Made by a program: the position numbers and the translations under genes. A stretch of DNA of 64,000 bases from Labilithrix sp. (GTDB lineage: Bacteria > Myxococcota_A > Polyangia > Polyangiales > Polyangiaceae). Shown one piece after another: positions 16,491-25,486 of this stretch. Positions within the stretch are counted from its first letter, which is position 1. Every line of letters starts with the position of its first letter. The stretch lies in NCBI GenBank assembly GCA_019637195.1, contig JAHBWA010000009.1, positions 52,960 through 116,959 of the forward strand. Direction: 5' to 3'. Below the pieces are notes generated by a model. The model saw nothing but the letters and a program-made list of their open reading frames with translations, ran no database searches and had not been told where the DNA came from.

Positions 16491-17129
16491 ATGGCCACAA
16501 AGAAGCTCGCTAAGGGGAAGCCCGAGTCCAAGGGCGCTGGTAAGAACGGGGCGAAGGCGTCGGCGCAGAAGGCCGGTGCGGCCGAGACGCCGAAGCGCAA
16601 GCTCGGCCTCCGGGGCGCGGCTCCCTGGGCCGCTCGCCACGCCGCAAAGCACGCCGCGGAGGCGCGTGCCCGCGCGGCCGAGCCACCCCTTCCGGGCAGC
16701 GCGCGCGCGACCATCCGCACGCCGGCGACGGCGGAGGCCATCAAGGCGAAGATCGCGGACCTTCACAACGCGCTCCAGCAGATCAAGGCCTTCCGTAAGA
16801 ACCTCACGAAGGGCTTCTACGACGTCGGCATCGTCCTCAAGGACATCCAGGCGCGTCGCCTCTTCGAGGCGAAGGGCTTCGGCACGTTCGAGGCGTTCCT
16901 GGAGCGCGAGACCGCCGAGCTCGGCAAGACGACGGCGCTCCGCCTCGTGCGCATCGCGAGCCTCTTCCAGAAGGACGCGGCCCTCGAGCTCGGCATGGAT
17001 CGCATCTTCATGGCGCTCATGTCGATCGAAGCAGGCGACGGCGTCACGCCGGACGCGCGGCCGAGCGGGAAGATCCCGCCGCCGCCGCTCTCGTCGTCGG
17101 TGCTGCCGCTCAAGCCGCCGGGCCGCTGA
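16491..17129 (+). CDS. Lysine-rich protein with predicted helix-turn-helix domain
   Basis: About 212 residues. The first ~85 residues are Lys/Ala/Arg-rich low complexity (MATKKLAKGKPESKG). Residues ~85-185 form a helical domain (FYDVGIVLKDIQARRLFEAKG, then FGTFEAFLERE and TTALRLVRIASLF). This resembles DNA-binding modules found in some plasmid and phage proteins (pattern: LxxIxxxRLY, FExF, a recognition helix near RLVRIA). The end is Pro/Ser-rich. In-frame starts also exist at 16422 (GTG) and 16443 (ATG); 16491 gives the simplest N-terminus. It is divergent from the homoserine-kinase-like operon. The DNA-binding role is inferred. Confidence 0.65.
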   Translation: MATKKLAKGKPESKGAGKNGAKASAQKAGAAETPKRKLGLRGAAPWAARHAAKHAAEARARAAEPPLPGSARATIRTPATAEAIKAKIADLHNALQQIKAFRKNLTKGFYDVGIVLKDIQARRLFEAKGFGTFEAFLERETAELGKTTALRLVRIASLFQKDAALELGMDRIFMALMSIEAGDGVTPDARPSGKIPPPPLSSSVLPLKPPGR

Positions 17130-17251
17130 GGCCCGCGGTCGCGGCTCGCCAGCGCGCGTGACGCTACGCGTCATCGCGCGCACCTCCGCGACCGGGCATG
17201 GCTTGCCGCGGTGAACGGCGACGCGTATCCTCACGGTTGGGATTGAACGTC

Positions 17252-18826
17252 GTGCACGGGCTTGGACAGGCCGCCCCCGTGGAAGTCGGCGAGCTTCTGG
17301 CGTCGAAGTACCGGGTCGAGCGGGTGCTCGGAATGGGCGGGATGGGCGTCGTCGTCGCGGCCACGCACGTCGACCTCGAGCAGAGGGTCGCTTTGAAGTT
17401 CCTGCTCCCGGCGGCGCTCGCGCAGCCCGGGATCGTCGAGCGCTTCTCGCGCGAGGCGCGCGCGTCCGTCCGGCTGAAGAGCCCGCACGTGGCGCGCACC
17501 GTGGACACCGGGCGGCTCGACAACGGTTCGCCGTTCATCGTGATGGAATTCCTCGAGGGGCGCGATCTCGACGCCGAGCTCGAGGCCCGCGGCCCGCTGC
17601 CGGTCGAGGACGCCGCGAGCTACGTGCTCCAGGCGTGCGACGCCATCGCGGAGGCCCACGCCGCGGGCATCGTGCATCGCGACCTCAAGCCGGCGAACCT
17701 CTTTCTGGCGCGCGGCCACGACGGGCGTTCGCTCGTGAAGGTGCTCGACTTCGGCATCTCGAAGGTCGCGACCGCGGACTCGACGCCCGCGGCGCTCACG
17801 AGCACCGAGACCGTCTTCGGCTCGCCGGCGTACATGTCGCCGGAGCAGATGCGCTCCTCCAAGGCCGTCGACGAGCGCACGGACATCTGGTCGGTCGGCG
17901 TCGTGCTGTACGAGCTCGTCACGCGGCGCCTCCCGTTCGAGGCCCCGACCGCGCTCGAGATCGGCCTGAAGGCGAGCCAGGATCCCACGCCTTCCCCGCG
18001 GAACCACCGCCCCGATCTACCGGAGGCGCTCGAGCGGGTGATCCTGCGGTGCCTCGAGAAGGAGCCGCGCGACCGCTTCGCGACCATCGGTGAGCTCGCG
18101 ACGGCGCTCGCGCCCCTCGCGCACGCGCGCGACCGGGCCATCGCCGAGCGCATCCGCGACATCGCCTCGGCCGGCGCGCAGCGCGCGAGCGACGCAGGGC
18201 TCCAGGCGGCGTCGATCGCTCCTCCCGCGGCGGCGAGCTCCGATCGGCTGAACCTCGCCCTCACGAACACCGAGCTCGCGATCACCTCGGACACGAAGCG
18301 TGAGGCGCGTCGAGCTCGGCGCCCCGTGGCGCTCGCTGCGATGATCGCGCTCGGCGTCGCCGGTGCGGCGATCCTCGCCTTGCGGCAACTCACCACACTT
18401 CCGGCGCCGGAGGACGGGCCCACGGCCGCGGCGTCGATGTCCGCGGCAGCGCCGCCTGCGGTCTCCAACGTGCTTACGCCGGCCCAGTCGGCGGGCGCGA
18501 CCGGACCGATCGGCGAAGGCGCGACCGGACCGACGGGCACGGCGGCCGGACCGACGAGCGGTGCCGCGACCGAGCCGAGCGCGACGACCCGCGAAGGCGC
18601 GAACGGACCGACGGGCGCGGCGGCCGGACCGACCGGCGCCTCCAATCCGCCGGCGTCCGCCGCGGACGTCCCCGGCGCGCGCCCGCGCGTCGCCCCGCGA
18701 CCGTCGCCGACGTCCGCGACGGAGCCGACCCCCGTGGCCACCGCGAGCGTGAGCCCGAGCGCGCCACAGGCGCCGCCGCCCAACGCCGTCGGCGACGCCG
18801 GCCGCTTCCTCAAGGTGCGCGAGTGA
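17252..18826 (+). CDS. Membrane-anchored Ser/Thr protein kinase
   Basis: About 524 residues. A complete eukaryote-like kinase domain: G-loop VLGMGGMGVV (26-35), Lys49, HRDLKPAN (Asp144), DFGIS (Asp166), SPAYMSPEQM and DIWSVGVVLYELV. One membrane helix (PVALAAMIALGVAGAAILAL) follows. The outer part is repetitive (GATGPTG and AAGPTGA units, then Pro/Ser) with no PASTA domain. A -10-like TATCCT (17226-17231) would start transcription near 17238, which excludes the upstream ATG at 17198. GTG at 17252 or 17279 is then the start. The stop overlaps the next gene (GTGA), whose TPR-type product is the likely partner. Confidence 0.92.
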   Translation: MHGLGQAAPVEVGELLASKYRVERVLGMGGMGVVVAATHVDLEQRVALKFLLPAALAQPGIVERFSREARASVRLKSPHVARTVDTGRLDNGSPFIVMEFLEGRDLDAELEARGPLPVEDAASYVLQACDAIAEAHAAGIVHRDLKPANLFLARGHDGRSLVKVLDFGISKVATADSTPAALTSTETVFGSPAYMSPEQMRSSKAVDERTDIWSVGVVLYELVTRRLPFEAPTALEIGLKASQDPTPSPRNHRPDLPEALERVILRCLEKEPRDRFATIGELATALAPLAHARDRAIAERIRDIASAGAQRASDAGLQAASIAPPAAASSDRLNLALTNTELAITSDTKREARRARRPVALAAMIALGVAGAAILALRQLTTLPAPEDGPTAAASMSAAAPPAVSNVLTPAQSAGATGPIGEGATGPTGTAAGPTSGAATEPSATTREGANGPTGAAAGPTGASNPPASAADVPGARPRVAPRPSPTSATEPTPVATASVSPSAPQAPPPNAVGDAGRFLKVRE

Positions 18827-19809
18827 TCTCCCCGGCCGCCGCACGCCTCCCGCGCGCGTCGCGCGCGACGACGGTCCTCTGCGCCGTGGCGATCCTCGCG
18901 GCGACGTCGCCCGCCCGCGCCGACGACTCCCCCGCGTTCCGCCGCGCACGCGCGCAAGAGCTGTTCGAGAGCGCGCTCGCGGACGTGGAGGCCGGTCGCT
19001 TCGACGTCGCGTGCCCGAAGTTCGCCGCGAGCAACGAGGCCGATCCGAAGACGAGCACGTTACTCAACCTGGGCAGCTGCTACGAGAGCCTCGGCCGCAC
19101 GGCGAGCGCGTGGGCCGCGTTCCGCGAGGCCGAGGGCGTCGCGCGCAAGATCGGCCGCGAGGACCTCGAGACCACCGCGCGAAAGAGCGCCGAGGCCCTC
19201 GCGCCGAAGCTCGTCCGCCTCACGATCGTCGTCCCCGTGGCGTCGCGGGCAGCAGGCCTCGTGATCGCGCGCGACGGCGGCGCGCTCGCCGCCGCCGAGT
19301 GGGGCGTCGGCATCCCGGTCGATCCCGGCGACTACGCGCTGAGCGCGGCGGCGCCCGGACGCGTGGCGTGGACGACGACGATCACCGTCAAGGACGCGGA
19401 CCGCTCGGTGGAGGTCCCGGTCCTCACGCTCGCACCCACGCCACCCCCGCCCCCGCCCCCACCGTCGTGGTGGACGCCGCTGCGCACGACCGGCGTGGCG
19501 CTCGCGGGCGCCGGCGCCGCGTCGATCGTGACCGGCGTGGTGCTCGGGTTCGTCTCGAAGTCGAGCTACGACGGCGCGAGCGCAGCCTGCAGCGGCGACG
19601 AGTGCTCGGCGGCCAACGTGCGCACCGCCGACGACGCGCGGTCGCTCGCGAACGCCGCCACGGCCGTCATCGCCGTCGGCGCCGCGGTGACCGCGGTCGG
19701 CGGGGCGCTGATCGTGTTCGCGCCGCCGCCACGAAAGGAGCGCGCCCCCGGGGTGCGCGCGAGCCTCCACGTCGGCCCCACGTCGATCGGAGCCTTCGGC
19801 CAATGGTGA
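18823..19809 (+). CDS. Exported TPR/PEGA-like protein
   Basis: 328 residues. A signal peptide (to ATSPARA) is followed by a TPR-like helical region (RRARAQELFESALADVEAGRF, LLNLGSCYESLGRTASAWAAF). A PEGA-like beta unit comes next (GLVIARDGGALAAAEWGVGIPVDPGDYALSA), with the VDPGDY turn typical of that domain. A proline run leads to two hydrophobic helices (TTGVALAGAGAASIVTGVVLG and VIAVGAAVTAVGGALIVF). Such genes commonly follow Ser/Thr kinases in myxobacteria. The GTG start overlaps the kinase stop. It probably sits in the envelope as a sensor or scaffold; this is an inference from context. Confidence 0.82.
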   Translation: MISPAAARLPRASRATTVLCAVAILAATSPARADDSPAFRRARAQELFESALADVEAGRFDVACPKFAASNEADPKTSTLLNLGSCYESLGRTASAWAAFREAEGVARKIGREDLETTARKSAEALAPKLVRLTIVVPVASRAAGLVIARDGGALAAAEWGVGIPVDPGDYALSAAAPGRVAWTTTITVKDADRSVEVPVLTLAPTPPPPPPPPSWWTPLRTTGVALAGAGAASIVTGVVLGFVSKSSYDGASAACSGDECSAANVRTADDARSLANAATAVIAVGAAVTAVGGALIVFAPPPRKERAPGVRASLHVGPTSIGAFGQW

Positions 19810-21041
19810 TGCGCGCACGACTCCTCGCCGCCTCCGCCGTGCTCTCGCTCGCGTCCGGCGCCTGCGTCCTCGTCTTCGGGATGGATCCGCTCACCGAGCG
19901 CGTGGCCGCCGACGACGGCTCCGCGGACGACGCCAAGGCGCCGGATCCTCCGGACGGGCCTCTCGCGGAGCCGCCGCCCTGCGGCGCCGACCGCATCGCG
20001 CTCCCCGAACGCCCGCCGGGCTCGGCGGACGTCGAGGACGGCTCGATCTCGTTCTTCGTGCTCTCCACGCTCGACCTCGGCGTGAGGCCCGCCGACGGGC
20101 GCCCCGGCTTCGACCTCGACCGCCACACGACCCTCGACGCCGCCGACAACAGCTGCACGCTCTTCACGGGCGGCGATCCGGCCGAGACGCTACGCCGGGC
20201 GGGCGACACGGACGGCGGCGTCGACAACGCGACGTACGAGCTGCTCCAGCTCCTCAGGTACTTCGTCCGCGCCTTCGATCCGGAGCGGATCGACCTGCGG
20301 CTCGGCGTGGGGTACTACGGCGTCGTGCTCAGCCTCGCGCGCTGGAACGGCACGCCCAACGACGACGACGTGCTCGTGCAGGTCATCCCGACCATCGGCT
20401 ACTGGGAGAAGCCGAGCGACGGCGGCGCGCCGTTCTGGAACCGCGAGGCGCGCGCGCTCGACTTCGACGCCGGCGACACGTTGATGCCCGACGAGCGCTT
20501 CCGCGCTGGATCCGCCGGCTCGAAGCTGGCCTCGGCGGCGGGCTGGATCAACGACGGCAAGCTCGTGGCTCGCTTCGACCAGCTGACCCTCCCGGTGCGC
20601 TCCTCGGTGGACGATCTCCGCCCCTTCGACCTCGAGATCGCCGACGCGTGGCTGACGGCCACCGTCGTCGACGCGGTCGATGGCGGCATCGCGACGCTCC
20701 GCGACGGAGCGCTCGGCGGGCGCATCCACGCGTCCTCGTTCCTGACGCAGGCGAGCCTCGTCTACGACGACCAGAGCGACGTCTTTCTGTGCGCGCAGGT
20801 CACCGGACAGACGTCGAGGTACCTCTGCGACTCCCGAGACATCCGCTCGTCGCACTGCGACGACCACCAGGAGCTCCCCTGCGACGCGCTCTCGTTCGGC
20901 GCGCGCTTCGAGGCCAACGCGATCCAAGAGGCGCGCATCGGCCCTCACCGCGCTCGGCTCGACTCGGACTACACGCAGAAGGGCCAGGTGCCCCCGACGC
21001 AACGCTGCCCGGACCTCGACGCCGCGCTCGAGTGTCCCTGA
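19809..21041 (+). CDS. Large lipoprotein of unknown function
   Basis: 410 residues with a lipoprotein signal ending in LASGAC. A short acidic Pro/Asp linker follows, then one large domain of mixed strands rich in Asp and Tyr (VEDGSISFFVLSTLDLGV, YELLQLLRYFVRAFDPERIDL, VLVQVIPTIGYWEKPSDG). Paired cysteines lie near the end (YLCDSRDIRSSHCDDH, LPCDALSFGARF). It begins in a TGATG overlap with the TPR/PEGA gene, so the kinase, TPR and lipoprotein genes form one coupled operon. I do not recognise the family. It may be the surface component of a signalling unit. Confidence 0.8.
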   Translation: MRARLLAASAVLSLASGACVLVFGMDPLTERVAADDGSADDAKAPDPPDGPLAEPPPCGADRIALPERPPGSADVEDGSISFFVLSTLDLGVRPADGRPGFDLDRHTTLDAADNSCTLFTGGDPAETLRRAGDTDGGVDNATYELLQLLRYFVRAFDPERIDLRLGVGYYGVVLSLARWNGTPNDDDVLVQVIPTIGYWEKPSDGGAPFWNREARALDFDAGDTLMPDERFRAGSAGSKLASAAGWINDGKLVARFDQLTLPVRSSVDDLRPFDLEIADAWLTATVVDAVDGGIATLRDGALGGRIHASSFLTQASLVYDDQSDVFLCAQVTGQTSRYLCDSRDIRSSHCDDHQELPCDALSFGARFEANAIQEARIGPHRARLDSDYTQKGQVPPTQRCPDLDAALECP

Positions 21042-21058
21042 GCCTGGGCGCCCAGCTC
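21040..21058. terminator. Hairpin between convergent genes
   Basis: gagcctgggcgcccagctc (19 bases) folds around the palindrome ctgggcgcccag. It spans the stop codons of both convergent genes, which are only 15 bp apart. There is no T-run, so it would be a bidirectional stop by structure or Rho. Confidence 0.45.
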
Positions 21059-21887
21059 ACCGCGACGGCGCGTGGGTCGGCGTCCACTCGGCGGCGACGA
21101 GCGCTTGGCGCAAACGCTCACGCGCCGGCGGGTTCGCCGCCTCGAGCGCGCGGATCCGCTGGTCGAGCGTCGCGCGCGGGCCGAAAACGTAGACGTCGCT
21201 CGTGACGAAGAGCCCCGAGCTCTCGACGACCGTGTCGACGAGGACGACGCCGTCCTCGGTGTCGAGCACGTCGACGTGATCGCGCGGCACCGCCGTCGCG
21301 CTCGCGGCGCGGACGAGGGCGACCGGCCCCCGCTCGCCCGCGGCGAGGCGGACGACGCGGCGGATCCGGTCCTTGCCCACGCGGAACGCCGGGCGGCGAT
21401 CCTTCTCGAACGCCATCGTGACGAGCCCGCGGTCCAGGCCGCGCGCCTTGGCCATCGGCTCGTCGAGCGCGACGCCCGCGTAGACCTCGGCCTCGTAGTC
21501 GGCGCGCGGCGAAAGGACGGTCTCGACGACCGACAGCGCGTCGGCGCGCGACGCGGCGACCGCGACCACCGGGGCCTCCTTCGTCTTCGGAGTGACGGGG
21601 AGATCGGCGGAGTCCCGCGCGCTCCCCTTCGCGCCGAGCGTCGCCTTCGACGCGGCCGAGGCCTTCGAGCGGACCGGCGCCTTCGGAGCAGGTGCGGGCC
21701 GCGACGCCGGAGGCGTCTTCGCCGCGACCGCGAGCTCCGTCGGGGCGCCCTTCGCCACCACCGCCGCGGGCGCCTTCGCGCCGATGCCGAGCAGATCGCG
21801 CGCTCCGCCCGCCTCTGCCGTGGTCGCGAAAAGCAGGAGCCCGAGCCACCCCAGCGCTGGTTTGACGCTCATGAGCACACGATGCAT
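21057..21887 (-). CDS. Exported basic protein of unknown function
   Basis: 276 residues. The signal peptide MSVKPALGWLGLLLFATTAEAGG begins at residue 6; ATG codons at 21887 and 21872 are both possible. A Lys/Ala/Pro-rich linker (about 30-100; KAPVRSKASAASK) is followed by a folded C-terminal domain (about 105-276) with YEAEVYAGVALDEPMAKARG, RIRRVVRLAAGERG and YVFGPRATLDQRIRALE. No cysteine lipobox is present, so it is periplasmic or secreted. It lies 56 bp downstream of the receiver-kinase gene and may share its transcript. Family not recognised. Confidence 0.72.
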   Translation of the reverse strand: MHRVLMSVKPALGWLGLLLFATTAEAGGARDLLGIGAKAPAAVVAKGAPTELAVAAKTPPASRPAPAPKAPVRSKASAASKATLGAKGSARDSADLPVTPKTKEAPVVAVAASRADALSVVETVLSPRADYEAEVYAGVALDEPMAKARGLDRGLVTMAFEKDRRPAFRVGKDRIRRVVRLAAGERGPVALVRAASATAVPRDHVDVLDTEDGVVLVDTVVESSGLFVTSDVYVFGPRATLDQRIRALEAANPPARERLRQALVAAEWTPTHAPSR

Positions 21888-21943
21888 CCACCCGCGGCGC
21901 TGGCCAAGAAAACGCCGGCCGCGCGCCCGACCGCGCGCGGGGC

Positions 21944-23500
21944 TCAGCGGCCGATCGGGATGGATACCAGGACCTTCGCGCCGCGCCCGCGCTCGCTCTC
22001 GATCTCGACGTCGCCGCCGTGCTGATCGACGATCTTCCGGACGATCGACAGGCCGAGCCCGGTCCCGGCCTCCTTCGTCGTGAAGAACGGGTCGAAGACG
22101 TTCGGGATCAGCTCCGAGGCGATCCCCGGCCCCGTGTCCTCGACCGTCATGAGCACGCGCTCGTGGTCGGGCCGCACCCGCACGGTGAGCGTCCCGCCCT
22201 GCTTCATCGCCTCGAGGGCGTTGACGACCAGGTTGATCGTGACCTGCTTCAGCTTCTCGCGGTCGCCGATCGCGACGCAGCCGTCCTCCGGCAGCTCACG
22301 CACGATCGTGACGCCGCGGCCCTTCGCGCTCTCCTCCTCGAGATCGAGCACCTCGTCGGCGAGGCGCGGCAGGTGCACGGGCTCACGCGCGATGCCGCGC
22401 GGCCGCGCGAGCTCGAGGAACTCGGTGAGGAGGCGGTTCAGGCGGCCGATCTCGTCGCCGACGATGCGCGTGCGGTCCTTGAGCGCGCCGCGGGTCAGCT
22501 CGTCGGCCTCGATTCGATCGAGGTTCCGCGTCAGGAGGTGGAGCTGCAACACCGCGGCGTTCAGCGGGTTTCGGATCTCGTGCGCGAGGTTCATCGCGAG
22601 CTCCCCCATCGCCGAGAGCGCCTCGGCGTCGGCGGCGCGCTTCTCCAGCGCGCGACGCTCGGTGACGTCGATGCCGATGCCGTAGACGAGGTCACCCGAC
22701 TCGCGCGACGGCGAGAGGTGCCACCGGATCCTCCGGGCGCGCGGCGACGGCTGCGCCGCGCCGGCGTCCCCCGGCGCGCCCTCCCCCGCCGGCGCGCCGA
22801 TCCGCGTGCCCCGAGCCTCGACGAAGCCCGTCTCGGCCTCCGTCGTCCGGCCCTGCGCGCGCGTGGTGGCGAGCGCCGCGCGCAGCGCCGCGTGGTCCTC
22901 GGCGGGGATCCACGAGTCGAAGATCGAGCGCCCGAGGGCCTGATCGCTGGTCGTGCCGGCGAGGCTCGCGGCCTTGCGGTTCATCAGCGCGACCTCGTCG
23001 GCGCCGCTGAGCGCGACCACGAGCACGTCCGTCACCTCGACCAGGTCGCGGTAGCGTCGCTCGAGCTCGTCGCGCTCGTGCTTCAGCTCGACCTTCGTGA
23101 GCGCCTGCTCGACGATCGAGATGAGCTCCTCCGGACGGAAGGACTTCAGCACGAACGCGAACGCGCCCGAGCGGAGCGCGCCGATGGCGGCGTCGACGCT
23201 GGCGAAGCCCGTCAGGAGCAGCACCTCCGAGAACGGCGAGACGGCGCGGAGCGGCGTGATGAGGTCGATGCCGCTCACGTCGGGCAGCTTCACGTCGACG
23301 ATCGCGACGTCGAAGCCCTTCTTCGCCTTCACCAGAGCGGCGGCGCCGCTCTCCGCCGTCTCGATGGCGATGCCCGGGATCCCCGAGGCGACCACCGCGC
23401 GCAGCGTGTCGCCGAGCTCGGTGTTGTCGTCGACGATGAGCACCCGCCGGCGAGAGGTCGCGCTGCGGGCGGGCGGGATCGGGGGCGAGGAGATGGGCAT
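21944..23500 (-). CDS. Receiver-PAS-histidine kinase fusion
   Basis: 518 residues, soluble. An N-terminal receiver domain (about 18-135) has VDD (23-25), the phosphoacceptor Asp69 in VDVKLPD and Lys119. A coiled coil leads to a PAS domain (about 150-285; VALSGADEVALMNRKAASL, ending YGIGIDVTERR), which carries a Gly/Ala/Pro-rich insert (about 233-252). The kinase core has LAHEIRNPLNA (His307), NLVVNALEAM, DTGPGI and GTGLGLSIV, of the NtrB-like type. A receiver at the N-terminus suggests it is controlled by another kinase. ATG at 23500 is chosen; the gene is 91 bp upstream of gatB's end. No DNA-binding output is adjacent. Confidence 0.9.
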   Translation of the reverse strand: MPISSPPIPPARSATSRRRVLIVDDNTELGDTLRAVVASGIPGIAIETAESGAAALVKAKKGFDVAIVDVKLPDVSGIDLITPLRAVSPFSEVLLLTGFASVDAAIGALRSGAFAFVLKSFRPEELISIVEQALTKVELKHERDELERRYRDLVEVTDVLVVALSGADEVALMNRKAASLAGTTSDQALGRSIFDSWIPAEDHAALRAALATTRAQGRTTEAETGFVEARGTRIGAPAGEGAPGDAGAAQPSPRARRIRWHLSPSRESGDLVYGIGIDVTERRALEKRAADAEALSAMGELAMNLAHEIRNPLNAAVLQLHLLTRNLDRIEADELTRGALKDRTRIVGDEIGRLNRLLTEFLELARPRGIAREPVHLPRLADEVLDLEEESAKGRGVTIVRELPEDGCVAIGDREKLKQVTINLVVNALEAMKQGGTLTVRVRPDHERVLMTVEDTGPGIASELIPNVFDPFFTTKEAGTGLGLSIVRKIVDQHGGDVEIESERGRGAKVLVSIPIGR

Positions 23501-23591
23501 GGGTTCCGAGCGGGTCGTAGGGCCGACAGCGGGCAAAGGCCCGGAAAATGTGATCGCGCGGGCCCCGTGGGCGGCGCGCGCGACCGCGGCG

Positions 23592-25052
23592 TCACCCCCC
23601 GAGGAGCCGCTTCAGGGTCTCGTTGACGAGCTGCGGGTTGGCGCTGCCCTTCGTGGCCTTCATCACCTGACCGACGAAGAACCCGAACAAGCCCGTCTTC
23701 CCCGCGCGGTACTGCTCGGCCTGCTTGGCGTTGTCGGCGACGACCTTCGCGCACGCGGCCTCGATCGCGGCGGGATCCGAGACCTGGGACATCCCGAGAT
23801 CGGCCACGAGCGCGGCCGGCGACGCCGTCGTGCCCTTCGCCTTCGCGTAGAGCTCCTTCGCCTGCTTGCCGCTGATCTTCCCCTGCGAGACGAGCTTCAG
23901 GATCTCGACCAGCTGACCGGGCGTGACCGGGAAGCTCGCGTCGACGCCGCGCGTGGTGACGTCGCGCAGCACCTCGCTCTGGATGAAGTTCGCGACCGCG
24001 ACGGCGTCGCGGCCGAGCGTCGCCGCCTCCTCGAAGAACGACGCGACGCGCGGGTGCTGCGTGAGCACCCGGGCGGCGTACGGGGAGAGCCCGAGCTCGG
24101 CGACGAAGCGCTCCCGCTTCACGCGCGGCGTCTCCGCGAGCGACGCCCGCAACGTCGCGACGAAGGCGTCGTCGAGGTGGAGCGGCGGCAGGTCCGGCTC
24201 GGGGAAGTAGCGGTAGTCCTGCGCCGTCTCCTTGCTGCGGAGCGAGAACGTCGAGCTCGTCTTCTCGTCCCAGCCGCGCGTCTCCTGGACGACGCGCCCG
24301 CCGGACTCGACCACGTCCTTTTGCCGCGCGATCTCGCCCGCGAGTGCCTTCTCCACGAAGCGGAACGAGTTGATGTTCTTCAGCTCGACGCGCGTGCCCA
24401 GCGCCGACGATCCCGCCGGGCGGATCGACACGTTCGCGTCGCAACGGAACGAGCCCTCCTCGAGGTTGCCGTCGTTGACCCCGAGGAACACGAGCACGTC
24501 GCGGAGCGCGCGGAGGTAGCCGGCAGCCTCCGCCGGCGTGCGCAGGTCGGGCTCGCCGACGATCTCGACGAGCGGCGTCCCGGCGCGGTTCAGGTCGACC
24601 ACCGAGCCTCCCCCGAGGTCGTGGAGGTTCTTGCCGGCGTCCTCCTCCATGTGGATGCGCGTGAGGCGCGCCCGCTTGACGACCGGCGGCGCGTCCTTGG
24701 CCCGCTCGCCGCTCTCCTCGACCTCGTACTCGACGAAGCCGCCCTCGGAGAACGGCTCGTCGAACTGGCTGATCTGGTAGCCCTTCGGCAGGTCCGGGTA
24801 GAAGTAGTTCTTCCGCGCGAAGCGGCTCTCCTCCTTGATCGTGCAGCCGAGCGAGAGCGCGGTGCGCACCGCCATCCGGACGGCCTCGCCGTTCAGCGCC
24901 GGCAGCGCCCCCGGCAGCCCGAGGCACGTCGGGCACACGTGGGTGTTCGGCGGCGCCCCGAAGGACGTCGCGCACGCGCAGAAGAGCTTGGTACGCGTGA
25001 GGAGCTGCGCGTGCACCTCCAACCCGATCACGGCCTCCCACGATCCGCTCAT
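23592..25052 (-). CDS. gatB: Asp-tRNA(Asn)/Glu-tRNA(Gln) amidotransferase subunit B
   Basis: 486 residues, full length. GatB works with GatA and GatC to convert Glu-tRNA(Gln) or Asp-tRNA(Asn) into the amidated forms. The signature GLEVHAQLLTRTKLFC and the zinc-type cysteines (CPTCLGLPGALP) are at the start, followed by KNYFYPDLPKGYQISQ and RTPAEAAGYLRALRDVL. The C-terminal helical YqeY-like domain (about 330-486) ends LVNETLKRLLGG. gatA and gatC are not in the window, so the genes are dispersed. It is divergent from the FtsB-like gene, with 85 bp between the starts. Confidence 0.96.
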   Translation of the reverse strand: MSGSWEAVIGLEVHAQLLTRTKLFCACATSFGAPPNTHVCPTCLGLPGALPALNGEAVRMAVRTALSLGCTIKEESRFARKNYFYPDLPKGYQISQFDEPFSEGGFVEYEVEESGERAKDAPPVVKRARLTRIHMEEDAGKNLHDLGGGSVVDLNRAGTPLVEIVGEPDLRTPAEAAGYLRALRDVLVFLGVNDGNLEEGSFRCDANVSIRPAGSSALGTRVELKNINSFRFVEKALAGEIARQKDVVESGGRVVQETRGWDEKTSSTFSLRSKETAQDYRYFPEPDLPPLHLDDAFVATLRASLAETPRVKRERFVAELGLSPYAARVLTQHPRVASFFEEAATLGRDAVAVANFIQSEVLRDVTTRGVDASFPVTPGQLVEILKLVSQGKISGKQAKELYAKAKGTTASPAALVADLGMSQVSDPAAIEAACAKVVADNAKQAEQYRAGKTGLFGFFVGQVMKATKGSANPQLVNETLKRLLGG

Positions 25053-25137
25053 GACGCTGCGTAGCCTAGCAAGCGCCGGGGCATTCTCCGGTTAGTTTTC
25101 CATCCGGCGCCCGACGGACTACCTTGAGCGCTCCATC

Positions 25138-25437
25138 GTGTCTCAGCCCCCCTCCGACGCCTGGCTCCGCGGCTTGCCGCTCGCCGTCCTCACCGTCTCG
25201 CTCATCGCGGTCCCGGTGCTGGTCCTCGAGCCGCAGGGCATGCCGCGCATGCGCGCGCTCGAGACCGAGCTGCGCGGCGTCGAGGCCGAGAACCAGGAGC
25301 TGCGTCGGGACGTCGCTCGACTGCGCACCGAGGTGAAGGATCTCCGCGAGAACCCGGCGGCGGTCGAGCGGATCGCGCGGGAACAGCTCGGCCTCGTCCG
25401 CAAGAGCGAAGTGGTCTTCCAGTTCGAGAAGAAATAG
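25138..25437 (+). CDS. FtsB/DivIC-like septum formation protein
   Basis: 99 residues. One N-terminal membrane helix (LPLAVLTVSLIAVPVLVL) is followed by a coiled coil (LETELRGVEAENQELRRDVARLRTEV, about 40-66). The conserved end is NPAAVERIAREQLGLVRKSEVVFQFE. The NPxxxExxAREQLGLV pattern is the FtsB/DivIC hallmark; these proteins bridge FtsL and FtsQ in the division complex. The GTG at 25138 is the only start that keeps the short cytoplasmic N-terminus. The FtsL and FtsQ genes are not nearby. Confidence 0.88.
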   Translation: MSQPPSDAWLRGLPLAVLTVSLIAVPVLVLEPQGMPRMRALETELRGVEAENQELRRDVARLRTEVKDLRENPAAVERIAREQLGLVRKSEVVFQFEKK

Positions 25438-25486
25438 CCGGTCGGACGGCCTCAGCGAGCGCAGCCGTGCGGCCTAATTTGATAGC

